Assembly: GCA_965220075.1 (NCBI GenBank)
Contig: OZ244806.1
Span: 1,736,001-1,800,000, forward strand
Reading direction: 5' to 3'
DNA from: G965220075 sp965220075
GTDB taxonomy: Bacteria; Chloroflexota; UBA11872
DNA: 64,000 nt
The notes under the pieces: model-generated
What the model saw: only the letters and a program-made list of their open reading frames with translations
Database searches by the model: none
What the model was told of the DNA's origin: nothing
Shown: positions 42,043 through 50,400 of the stretch, in pieces
How the letters are laid out: the number at the start of each line of letters is the position of its first letter
How positions within the stretch are numbered: the first letter of the stretch is position 1
Translations under genes and position numbers: made by a program

Positions 42043-42495
42043 ATGGAACGCACACTGGTGCTGCTCAAACCCGATGCGCTGCAGAGGGGCATCGGCATGG
42101 AGCTGCTGGCCCGCTTTGAGCGCCGCGGACTCCGGTTCAGCGGGCTGAAGCTCATTCAGATCACGGATGAGACGGCGCGCCGTCACTACGCCGTGCACGA
42201 GGGCAAGTTCTTCTTCGAGGATCTTGTGCGCCATATCACCAGCGGGCCGATCGTCGCGGCCGCTATCGAGGGCCCGCAGGCCATTCAGGTGGTACGCGCC
42301 ATGGTGGGTGCCACGCGACCGCACGAAGCGCAGCCCGGAACCATACGCGGAGACCATGGCCTGGAGCCTCTTCTAAATCTGATCCACGCCTCCGACAGCG
42401 CCGAGACCGCGCGAATGGAGCTGGCCTTTTTCTTCGAGGACGGCGAGCTGCTGGCCTACGAGCGGGCTGTCGATACCTGGATACATGAGACTTAG
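42043..42495 (+). CDS. ndk: Nucleoside-diphosphate kinase
   Basis: 150-residue enzyme that transfers phosphate among NTPs and NDPs through a phospho-histidine. ERTLVLLKPDALQRG opens the fold, RPHEAQPGTIRGDHG lines the active site, and NLIHASDSAETARMEL holds the catalytic His115. The start is ATG 42043; the longer frame from 41959 lacks conserved residues. It may be in a transcript with the TCA-cycle genes that follow 78 nt on. Confidence 0.96.
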   Translation: MERTLVLLKPDALQRGIGMELLARFERRGLRFSGLKLIQITDETARRHYAVHEGKFFFEDLVRHITSGPIVAAAIEGPQAIQVVRAMVGATRPHEAQPGTIRGDHGLEPLLNLIHASDSAETARMELAFFFEDGELLAYERAVDTWIHET

Positions 42496-42573
42496 CCGGC
42501 ACCGCGCGCACGCCGGCGAGCCAAGAATCGCGGACTGAGCGCGCCCAATGGCCATCGAGAGGACGATCCACCC

Positions 42574-43656
42574 ATGGCGCATCGTGTGACGCTGATCCCC
42601 GGCGACGGCACCGGGCCCGAGGTCATCGCCGCTACGCGGCGCGTTATCGATGCGGCGGATGCCGGAATCGACTGGGACGAGCGCCAAGCCGGCGCCGGTG
42701 CGATTGGCGAGTACGGCGCCGTGCTGCCCGGCGAGACGCTGGAGTCGATCCGTCTCAACCGGGTTGCGCTCAAGGGTCCGCTCACCACGCCGGTGGGCAA
42801 AGGGTTCCGCAGCGTCAACGTGGCGCTGCGCCAGGAGCTTGGCCTTTACGCGTGCGTGCGCCCCTGCAAGCTCTACCCGGGGGTCAGCGCGCCTTTCCCC
42901 AACGTGGACATCGTGGTGGTGCGTGAAAACACCGAAGACCTTTACGCCGGTATCGAGTTTGAAAAGGGCCTGCCGGAGACAGGGCGCCTCATCTCGACCA
43001 TCGAGGACTTGACAGAGCGCGTGATCAGGGCCGATTCAGGCGTGAGCATCAAGCCGATCTCGGTGGCCGCCACGGCCAACATCGTGCGCTTCGCCTGCGA
43101 GTACGCGCGGGCCAATGGACGCTCGAGAGTGACGGCCGTTCACAAGGCCAACATCATGAAGTTCTCCGACGGCCTGTTCCTCGAAACGGCTCGCGAGGTC
43201 GCGCAGGAATACCCCGACGTCGAGTTCGAGGACCGGATTGTGGACGCTCTCTCTATGCAGCTGGTCAAGCGGCCGCACGACTTCGACGTACTGGTGCTGC
43301 CTAACCTCTACGGCGACATCATCTCGGACCTCTGCGCGGGTCTGGTGGGCGGCCTGGGCGTCGCCCCCGGCGCGAACATCGGGCCAGACGCGGCAGTGTT
43401 CGAGCCCACCCACGGCAGCGCTCCCCGCTATGCGGGGCAAAACAAGGTCAATCCGATAGCCGCCATGCTCTCGGCCGTGCTGATGCTGCGCTACCTGGCC
43501 GAAAACGCCGCCGCGGACCGTGTCGAGGGCGCCATCGCCGCGGTGATCGCCGAAGGCGAGTCGGTGACCTACGACCTCAAGGCCGACCGCAACGACCCCA
43601 GCGCGGCCGGTACCTCGGATGTGGCCGACGCCGTGATCGCGAAGATGGCGGCCTGA
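42574..43656 (+). CDS. NAD-type isocitrate dehydrogenase (isocitrate/isopropylmalate family)
   Basis: 360-residue beta-decarboxylating dehydrogenase. VTLIPGDGTGPEVI opens the fold; ENTEDLYAGIE binds substrate, and VHKANIMKFSDGLF, LVLPNLYGDIISDLCAGLVGG (quoted in part) and EPTHGSAPRYAGQ are metal and cofactor loops. Being upstream of sucCD and korAB, isocitrate is the likely substrate rather than isopropylmalate or homoisocitrate. The short monocistronic-like length is that of NAD-dependent IDH. Gap to sucC is 2 nt. Confidence 0.85.
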   Translation: MAHRVTLIPGDGTGPEVIAATRRVIDAADAGIDWDERQAGAGAIGEYGAVLPGETLESIRLNRVALKGPLTTPVGKGFRSVNVALRQELGLYACVRPCKLYPGVSAPFPNVDIVVVRENTEDLYAGIEFEKGLPETGRLISTIEDLTERVIRADSGVSIKPISVAATANIVRFACEYARANGRSRVTAVHKANIMKFSDGLFLETAREVAQEYPDVEFEDRIVDALSMQLVKRPHDFDVLVLPNLYGDIISDLCAGLVGGLGVAPGANIGPDAAVFEPTHGSAPRYAGQNKVNPIAAMLSAVLMLRYLAENAAADRVEGAIAAVIAEGESVTYDLKADRNDPSAAGTSDVADAVIAKMAA

Positions 43657-43658
43657 GC

Positions 43659-44786
43659 GTGAAGCTGCACGAGCACGACGCGCGGCGCTTGTTTGCAGAG
43701 CACGGGTTGCCCGTGCCTCCCAACGCGCTCGCGGAGTCGCCTGCGCAGGCGGAGGCCGCCGCCCGCGAATTCGCCGTACCGGTTGTAGTCAAGGCGCAAG
43801 TCCTGGCGGGAGGGCGCGGCAAGGCCGGCGGAGTCAAGCTCGCGGACGGTTCTTCGCAGACCCGCACGGCCGCCCAAGAGATTCTGGGCATGACTATTGG
43901 GGAATCCGTCGTGCGCAAAGTGCTCGTCGCTCCCGCGATAGACATCGCGCGTGAGCTCTATCTCGGCGCGGTGATCGACCGGACGCGCCAGGGCATCGTA
44001 TTGATGGCGAGCGCCGCGGGCGGGATCGATATCGAGGAGGTCGCGCGCACGATGCCCGGCGCGATCCGACGCGTGATCGTAGATCCGGCTTACGGCGTCC
44101 CGGCCTGGCAGGCGCGCGCGCTCGGGTTCTGGCTGGGCCTTGACGGTCCGCAGGTACGCCGGTTCACCGCTGTGGCGCAAGGGCTGGTCCGCACCTTGTT
44201 GGACGCGGACGCCACGCTTGCGGAAGTGAACCCACTGGTGGTGGATACCGAGGGCGCACTGCACGCCATCGACGCCAAGATCGATCTGGACGACAGCGCG
44301 TTGTTCCGGCATCCGCGGCTGGCCGCCCTGCGTGATCCTGAGGAAGAGAGCGCCGCCGAGAGCCGCGCGCGCGAAGTGGGCGTCAGCTACATCAAGCTGG
44401 ACGGCACGATCGGTTGCATGGTCAACGGCGCCGGCCTCGCAATGGCCACCATGGACGTGATCAAACACTACGGCGGCGAGCCCGCCAACTTTCTGGACGT
44501 AGGCGGCGGCGCCGATAGTGAGAGGGTTGCCACGGCGTTTCGCCTCATTCTCCAGGACCCCAACGTGCGTGCTGTCCTGGTGAACATATTCGGCGGAATC
44601 ACCCGCGCCGACGACGTGGCGCAGGGGATTCTGGACGCGCAGAGCGCAATGCCGCGCGCGGTTCCCTTGGTGGTGCGTTTAGTGGGGACGAACGAGGAGC
44701 GCGGCATCCGCCTTCTTTCCGACGCCGGCCTCAGCGCCGTTCGCTCCATGGAGGAGGCCGCCAGGCTGGCCGTAGCGGCCGCGTGA
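43659..44786 (+). CDS. sucC: Succinyl-CoA synthetase beta subunit
   Basis: 375-residue ATP-grasp subunit that with SucD makes ATP (or GTP) from succinyl-CoA. MKLHEHDARRLFAEHGLPVP, VVVKAQVLAGGRGKAGGVKLA (in part) and NPLVVDTEGALHAIDAKIDLDD lie at the expected places, and VNIFGGITRADDVAQGI is the power-helix region in the C-terminal domain. The start is GTG 43659. It overlaps sucD by 4 nt (GTGA). Confidence 0.94.
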   Translation: MKLHEHDARRLFAEHGLPVPPNALAESPAQAEAAAREFAVPVVVKAQVLAGGRGKAGGVKLADGSSQTRTAAQEILGMTIGESVVRKVLVAPAIDIARELYLGAVIDRTRQGIVLMASAAGGIDIEEVARTMPGAIRRVIVDPAYGVPAWQARALGFWLGLDGPQVRRFTAVAQGLVRTLLDADATLAEVNPLVVDTEGALHAIDAKIDLDDSALFRHPRLAALRDPEEESAAESRAREVGVSYIKLDGTIGCMVNGAGLAMATMDVIKHYGGEPANFLDVGGGADSERVATAFRLILQDPNVRAVLVNIFGGITRADDVAQGILDAQSAMPRAVPLVVRLVGTNEERGIRLLSDAGLSAVRSMEEAARLAVAAA

Positions 44787-45664
44787 GCATTCTGCTGGAC
44801 GCCACCGCCCGCGTGGTTGTGCAGGGCATGACGGGCGGCCAGGGAACCTTCCACACCCAGCGCATGCTCGAGGCCGGCACCAATGTCGTGGCCGGTGTGA
44901 CGCCCGGTCGCGGCGGCGCCACGGTGCCCGGCCTGGAGCGCGTACCGGTCTTCAATACGGTCGCCGAAGCGGTTGAGGCGCGGGGCGCCAACACGTCCTG
45001 CATCTTCGTTCCGGCGCCCTTTGCCGCCGATGCGATTCTGGAGGGCTGCGCGGCGGGGCTCGATTTGATCGTTTGCATCACCGAAGGAATCCCCGCGCTG
45101 GACATGGTGCGGGTCATGCCCCGGCTGCGCTCCTCCGGTTCGCGGCTCATCGGCCCCAACTGCCCGGGCCTGGTGACCCCGGCCGCGCCCGCGAAGATCG
45201 GGATCATGCCCTGGAGCATCGTGCGCCCCGGCTCGGTGGGCGTGGTGAGCCGCAGCGGAACGCTCACGTACGAGGTAGTGCAGCATTTGAGCGAGCTCGG
45301 TGCGGGGCAGTCGACCGCGCTGGGGATTGGCGGCGACCCGATCGTGGGAACCAGCTTCGTCGACGCCTTGGAGCTTTTCGAGGCGGATGCGGAAACGCGC
45401 GGAATCGTTCTACTGGGCGAGATCGGCGGCGAGTCGGAAGAGCAGGCGGCCGCCTACATAAGGGAGAATGTCAGCAAACCCATGGCGGCTTTCATTGCGG
45501 GGAAGACCGCCCCGCCGGAGCGTCGCATGGGGCATGCGGGCGCCATCGTCTCGGGCTCGGCGGGAACCGCCGCGGCCAAGGAGGCGGCCTTGCGGGAGGC
45601 CGGGGTTCTGGTGGGTGACACGCCGCAGGCGGCCGTCGACTTGCTGTCCGCTCGGCTGGCCTAG
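44783..45664 (+). CDS. sucD: Succinyl-CoA synthetase alpha subunit
   Basis: 293-residue subunit. VVQGMTGGQGTFHTQRML binds CoA, CIFVPAPFAADAILEG is in the Rossmann half, and RMGHAGAIVSGSAGTAAAKE carries the phosphorylated His near residue 245. It starts with GTG inside the end of sucC, consistent with co-translation. It completes succinyl-CoA to succinate in the KorAB-SucCD branch. Confidence 0.95.
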   Translation: MSILLDATARVVVQGMTGGQGTFHTQRMLEAGTNVVAGVTPGRGGATVPGLERVPVFNTVAEAVEARGANTSCIFVPAPFAADAILEGCAAGLDLIVCITEGIPALDMVRVMPRLRSSGSRLIGPNCPGLVTPAAPAKIGIMPWSIVRPGSVGVVSRSGTLTYEVVQHLSELGAGQSTALGIGGDPIVGTSFVDALELFEADAETRGIVLLGEIGGESEEQAAAYIRENVSKPMAAFIAGKTAPPERRMGHAGAIVSGSAGTAAAKEAALREAGVLVGDTPQAAVDLLSARLA

Positions 45665-45784
45665 CGTGCGCGCGGCTCACCGTCGATAATAGACTTGGGA
45701 CGACCCACACACGCGCCCTGGATAACGTGCGCCGCGCGGCGCAAGCATGAACGCCCGATCTGGAGCTGTCCGCGAGGAGCGGAG

Positions 45785-47644
45785 ATGAACGAGAACGAAC
45801 TCTCCATCATGATTGGCGGTCCGGCCGGGAGCGGCGTGAACCCGTCTTCAGAGATCTTCATGAAGGCCTGTTCGCGCGCGGGCGTCTTCGTCTTCTCGAA
45901 CGTCGAGTACCACTCCAACATCCACGGGCGGCACATCTTCTTCCGTATACGCACCGCCGATGAGCCGGTTACTTCCGGTGTGGATCGGGTGGACGTCCTG
46001 CTTGCGCTGGACGCCGAGACGCTTCACGGCACCGACCCGCACCAGGACTATCAGTCGCATCGAGGGCATCTGCACGAGGTGGTGCCCGGCGGAGCGATCG
46101 TCATTGACGCCAAGGCCGGCATCAGCGAGGAAAACCTGGGGCGCGACGATGTCCGGCTCTTGTCCCTGCCTTACGACGACATCGTGCGCGCGGCCGTGGA
46201 AGCGCACGGACTCGAATACAACGCACGCCGCCACGCGGTCATGGCCAACATGGTGCCGCTGGGGGCCTGCTGCGCGCTGCTCGACTTCGACGTCGACCGC
46301 GTGCTGCCAATCGTTGCGGAGCGGCTGCCGGAACGGCATCAGCGCCTCGTGCCCCTGAATCGATCGGTGCTCCAGCACGCCTGGCAGGCCGCGCACGACA
46401 CCCTTGGTGGTCAGGGGTTCCCGCTTTCCCTTCAGGCTCGCGACGACCAGCCGGCCCGCATGCTCATTACCGGCTACGAGGCCATCGGCATCGCCAAACT
46501 GAAAGCCGGCTGCGGGTTTCAGACTTACTACCCGATTGCCCCGGCCTCCGATGAGAGCGTGTACCTGGAGACGCTGCAGGCGGAGTGGCCGATCGTGGTG
46601 CTCCAGGCTGAGGACGAGATCGCCTCGATGAACATGGCCGTGGGCGCGGCGCACGCGGGAGTTCGCGCGGCCACGTCTACCGCCGGGCCTGGATTCACCC
46701 TGATGGCCGAAGGCATTGGGTTTGCCTCGATCACGGAGGCGCCCGGTCCGGTAGTGGTGCTGTACCAGCGCGGCGGCCCCAGCACCGGCCTGCCGACTCG
46801 CAACTCGCAGCAGGATCTGCGCTTCGCGCTCCAGCCCGCGCACGGCGAGTTCCCCCATATCGTGGTGGCGCCCGGCGATATCGAAGAGTCGGCCCGTTTC
46901 ACCCATCTGGCCTTCAACTGGGGCGATCGCTATCAGATGCCGGTGGTGGTCTTGGTAGACAAATTCATCGCCAACTCGCAGTTCACCGTCGACAACCTCG
47001 GCCTGGAGGGGCTGCCGGTCGACCGGGGCGCCGTCTGGACGGCCGCGGCAAACGGCGCCGAGCCCTACTGGCGGCATCGGCTCACCGACTCGGGCGTCAG
47101 CCCGCGCGCCGTGCCCGGCACCCCTGGCGGTGAGTTCGTGACAACGAGCGATGAGCACACCGAGCGCGGCCGAATCGAAGAGGACGTCGAGAACCGTATC
47201 GAGCAGATGGACAAGCGCATGCGCAAGCTTCAGCTGGCCTTGCGTGAGATACCCGCGAGCGATCAGTTCACTCTGCACGGCCCGGAAGACGCCGACCTGA
47301 CCATCGTGTCATGGGGCTCGACGAGAGGCCCCATCCGCAACGCCATCCGCTCAGTGGCGCGCGCCTCGAACGTGCGCGTGAATAACTTGCAGATACGCTT
47401 GATGCGGCCGTTCCCGGCCGACGCCGTTCGCCAAATACTGCGGCGCGCCAATCGCGTGCTGCTGCTCGAGGACAATTACACGGGTCAGCTCGGCCTGCTC
47501 ATATCCGAACAGACCGGAGTGCAAATTGAGGACAAGGTTTTGAAGTACACGGGCCGCCCGTTCTCGCAGGACGAAGTCGAGCAGGCCATCTGGCAGCGCG
47601 CGCCCGCGCCGGAATCCGCCGCGGTGGCGGCGCGAGGCGCCTAG
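45785..47644 (+). CDS. korA: 2-oxoacid:ferredoxin oxidoreductase, fused gamma-alpha subunit (KorA)
   Basis: 619-residue subunit. Residues 1-190 are the gamma domain (IMIGGPAGSGVNPSSEIFMKACSRAG in part) and about 220 onward the alpha domain with GYEAIGIAKLKAGCGFQTYYPIAP (in part) and STAGPGFTLMAEGIGFAS. The pair with KorB oxidises 2-oxoglutarate to succinyl-CoA with ferredoxin, given the neighbours IDH and SucCD. ATG 45785 follows a good purine-rich site (GAGGAGCGGAG); the longer frame from 45695 is rejected. A C-terminal Ala/Pro tail follows the last helix. Confidence 0.92.
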   Translation: MNENELSIMIGGPAGSGVNPSSEIFMKACSRAGVFVFSNVEYHSNIHGRHIFFRIRTADEPVTSGVDRVDVLLALDAETLHGTDPHQDYQSHRGHLHEVVPGGAIVIDAKAGISEENLGRDDVRLLSLPYDDIVRAAVEAHGLEYNARRHAVMANMVPLGACCALLDFDVDRVLPIVAERLPERHQRLVPLNRSVLQHAWQAAHDTLGGQGFPLSLQARDDQPARMLITGYEAIGIAKLKAGCGFQTYYPIAPASDESVYLETLQAEWPIVVLQAEDEIASMNMAVGAAHAGVRAATSTAGPGFTLMAEGIGFASITEAPGPVVVLYQRGGPSTGLPTRNSQQDLRFALQPAHGEFPHIVVAPGDIEESARFTHLAFNWGDRYQMPVVVLVDKFIANSQFTVDNLGLEGLPVDRGAVWTAAANGAEPYWRHRLTDSGVSPRAVPGTPGGEFVTTSDEHTERGRIEEDVENRIEQMDKRMRKLQLALREIPASDQFTLHGPEDADLTIVSWGSTRGPIRNAIRSVARASNVRVNNLQIRLMRPFPADAVRQILRRANRVLLLEDNYTGQLGLLISEQTGVQIEDKVLKYTGRPFSQDEVEQAIWQRAPAPESAAVAARGA

Positions 47645-47686
47645 CGTGACCGGCCTGCGATCCCTTACAAGCGCCAAAGGACGAAC

Positions 47687-48628
47687 ATGGCCGTAGCAAC
47701 CCGCCCGACCGCCAAGGATTTCGCCGTCCAGGACTCACACCCCGATTGGTGCGGCGGCTGCGGCGACTTCGGCATCCTCAACGCCGTCAAGCAGGCGCTT
47801 GCCCGACGCGGCCGCGCGCCTCATGAGGTCATGGTCGTATCCGGCATCGGCTGCTCCGGCAAGCTGCCGCACTACGTGCGGAGCTATGGGCTCCACACCC
47901 TGCACGGACGCGTTCTCAACGTGGCCACGGGCGTGAAGCTGGCGAACCGGAACCTCGAGGTGTTGGCCGTAGGCGGTGATGGCGATGGATACGGCATCGG
48001 CGCCGGTTACTTCGTCAACTCGGGCCGTCGCAACGTCGACTTCACCTACCTGGTGCACAACAACGGCGTATACGGCCTCACGAAAGGCCAGGCCTCGCCC
48101 ACGATGCGCCGCGGGGAGAAAGTCAAGAGCATGCCGGAGCCGGCAATCATCGACGCGGTGAATCCCGTGGGGCTGGCGATTTCTTCCGGGTACACGTTCG
48201 TCGCCCGCGGCTACGCGATGGCGCAGCGCGAGCTGGTGGGTCTGATCGTCGAGGCGATGGAGCACCGCGGGACGGCGCTCATCGACATCCTGCAGCCGTG
48301 TCCGGTGTACAACGAGCTGCTCACGATCGACTTCTTCAAGGGCGACGATATCGGCCACGCCCGCAGCTACTCGCTGGCCGAAGCGGGCTACGACGGCAAA
48401 GTCCACGATCCTAGCAACGTGGATGAAATCGTCGCCAAGCAACAGGCCGCGCTGGCGAAATCGTACGAATGGGGCGACCGCATACCGATGGGCGTGCTCT
48501 ATCAGATCGACCTGCCGACGTACGAGGACGGCGTGAGTTCCCGGCGGCCTGAGTTTGAGGCGGCCGCGCTGGTCGACAGTGCGCGTCCCGGCCTCGACGT
48601 GGGGCCGCTCGAGGACCGTTTCCGCTAG
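47687..48628 (+). CDS. korB: 2-oxoacid:ferredoxin oxidoreductase beta subunit (KorB)
   Basis: 313-residue thiamine-diphosphate subunit. HPDWCGGCGDFGILNAVKQAL and GIGCSGKLPHYV supply three of the four cysteines of a 4Fe-4S site. GDGDGYGIGAGYF plus VHNNGVYGLTKGQASPT form the TPP/Mg site, and CPVYNEL follows. Gene lies 42 nt after korA. Ends convergently with the solute-binding-protein gene (21-nt gap). Confidence 0.94.
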   Translation: MAVATRPTAKDFAVQDSHPDWCGGCGDFGILNAVKQALARRGRAPHEVMVVSGIGCSGKLPHYVRSYGLHTLHGRVLNVATGVKLANRNLEVLAVGGDGDGYGIGAGYFVNSGRRNVDFTYLVHNNGVYGLTKGQASPTMRRGEKVKSMPEPAIIDAVNPVGLAISSGYTFVARGYAMAQRELVGLIVEAMEHRGTALIDILQPCPVYNELLTIDFFKGDDIGHARSYSLAEAGYDGKVHDPSNVDEIVAKQQAALAKSYEWGDRIPMGVLYQIDLPTYEDGVSSRRPEFEAAALVDSARPGLDVGPLEDRFR

Positions 48629-48649
48629 ACGAGATCGAAGAACCGGGCG

Positions 48650-50167
48650 CTAAGTTTCGTCAGGCGTCGGTTCCGCCAGCAGCTCGTTGCCGAGCGGCAG
48701 CACCTGTCGATAGCCCGGCTGGCTCTTGGCTGCCGACCAGCTCCGTGCTCGAAGCTGACGCGTAATGAGCGAGTCGGCGCCGGCCAGATAGGTTTCGGCG
48801 TCTACCGATCCATCCCGCACGGCGTTGACGGGCGTGTCCGTGACCTGGTGCCATGCCTTGGCGCCGGGGTTGGCCGGGCTTTGCAGCGCGCGGTCGGCGG
48901 CGCTGACCCAAACCGATCGGTCCAGCGGCTGGCGATTCGGGTCCAGGAACGCCGGATCGCGTAGAACTTCCCGCCGGAAGGGCACCACGGCGTCATGGCG
49001 CGCGAGCGCGCGCTGCGCCTCCGGTCCCAGGAAAAAGCTGGCAAGCCGCCACGCTGCTTCGGGCTCGGGCGTGCGCGCGTCGATCGCCAGGCAGAGCTCC
49101 AGCCCGGCGGTCAGCGGGTCGCTGCGCGACCAGGTGGGCAACGGCGCGATTCCCCACCGCACGGCTGGCCGCACGATCGGGGCGAAGTTGCTGGCATCCA
49201 CGTATAGCGACACCAGCCCCCCGTTGAACGGCCCCGCGAAGCGCTCGGCGATAGCCAGTTCGAATTCGGATTCGACCTGCCAGCCGGTCAGGCGGCGCAG
49301 AGCCGCGCTGTGCGTGCTTGTGAGCATCGTGGAGCGGCGTTCGTCGCCGCTGAAGAAACGCCCGGCGGCATCGCCGCCGGTGGCGCTGGCCAGCCACGCG
49401 CGCACCGCCCAGGGAACGTAAGCGAGCCCGAAGCGGTCGGTGCGCTCGGCGTCGCTGACGACCAGGCGTCTGGCCGCTTCCTCGAACGCCGCTATGTCCC
49501 AGCTGTCATCCCACCCGGTTGGCGGCGCCACCCCCGAGGCTTCCAGATGCGCCTCGTTGTAGAACACTGTCAAATAAGCGGCGCCCAGGCTCAGCGCGCC
49601 TACTTCGCCGCCGGGTCCGCGCCGCGCTTCCAGCGCCTGGGGCGCCAGCTCGGCCGCGTCGATGTCGCGCTCGACGAAGCTGTCCAGCGGCAGGAGCAGC
49701 CCGCCCGACGTGAAGTCGAAGACGTCCTCCGGCGCGACCCGCGTAACTCCCAGCGGAGTAGGCCCACGCAAGGCCGAACGCGTGGCGTCGGGCGTGATGG
49801 CATTGTCCAGGCGCGCCGCCACCTCAACGCCGGGCTCCGCCCGCTGAAAGAACGCCAGGGCCTCCGTGAGCGCTCGCATTTCGCTTTTGGATCCCCACGC
49901 GGTGAAGGCGACGGTCGAGTCCGTACGCAGCGGCGCTCTTGGCGGCGCGGTGACCGTAGGCGTTGGAGCCGGCGGGCTTGGCGTGGGCGTGAACGACTCG
50001 GCTCTGACGACTTGCACCGGCGGGGGCGTCACCGGCGGAAGGCTCTCACGCACGGCTTCCACGGTGCAGCCCGCGGCCGCCCAAAGCCCCACCACTGGCA
50101 GCGATTGCAGGATTCGCCGCCGCGTGCGCAATCCGCCCGCGGCTGGCGTCGCCCATCGCCTAGACAT
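48650..50167 (-). CDS. Extracellular solute-binding lipoprotein of an ABC importer
   Basis: 505-residue exported protein. From ATG 50167 the N-terminus (MSRRWATPAAGGLRTRRRIL) has twin-arginine-like residues, a hydrophobic stretch and lipobox AAAGC, so it is probably a lipid-anchored binding protein. A Pro/Thr/Val linker precedes the family 1-like SBP fold with TAWGSKSEMRALTEALAFF, AYLTVFYNEAHLEASGV and FLGPEAQRALARHDAVVPFR, as in sugar-binding proteins. No permease or ATPase is adjacent, so its partners are encoded elsewhere. The longer frame from 50218 is not preferred. Confidence 0.82.
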   Translation of the reverse strand: MSRRWATPAAGGLRTRRRILQSLPVVGLWAAAGCTVEAVRESLPPVTPPPVQVVRAESFTPTPSPPAPTPTVTAPPRAPLRTDSTVAFTAWGSKSEMRALTEALAFFQRAEPGVEVAARLDNAITPDATRSALRGPTPLGVTRVAPEDVFDFTSGGLLLPLDSFVERDIDAAELAPQALEARRGPGGEVGALSLGAAYLTVFYNEAHLEASGVAPPTGWDDSWDIAAFEEAARRLVVSDAERTDRFGLAYVPWAVRAWLASATGGDAAGRFFSGDERRSTMLTSTHSAALRRLTGWQVESEFELAIAERFAGPFNGGLVSLYVDASNFAPIVRPAVRWGIAPLPTWSRSDPLTAGLELCLAIDARTPEPEAAWRLASFFLGPEAQRALARHDAVVPFRREVLRDPAFLDPNRQPLDRSVWVSAADRALQSPANPGAKAWHQVTDTPVNAVRDGSVDAETYLAGADSLITRQLRARSWSAAKSQPGYRQVLPLGNELLAEPTPDET

Positions 50168-50400
50168 GCCGTGGGTCTTCCATGCCAAACCCGCCGACGG
50201 ATATGGGCCTCGCGGCAACCCCGGCGAAATAACGCGTCAACGCCGCCTCTCCGCCTGCGCGGCTGATCGGAGCCGGTGTCGACACCTCAATTTGGAAGCA
50301 TAGCAGCGGCTTGCCGCGCGCCTCATGCGCCGCCCCGTCGAGACCCCAGCCGTCCCACAACCGGGTTAAGCCGATAGATATGCTGGAGATCACTGGGTAG

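Noticed and set aside
45848..47278. 476-codon minus-strand frame opposite korA
   Set aside because: Antisense shadow of korA, whose thiamine/2-oxoacid motifs are plain.
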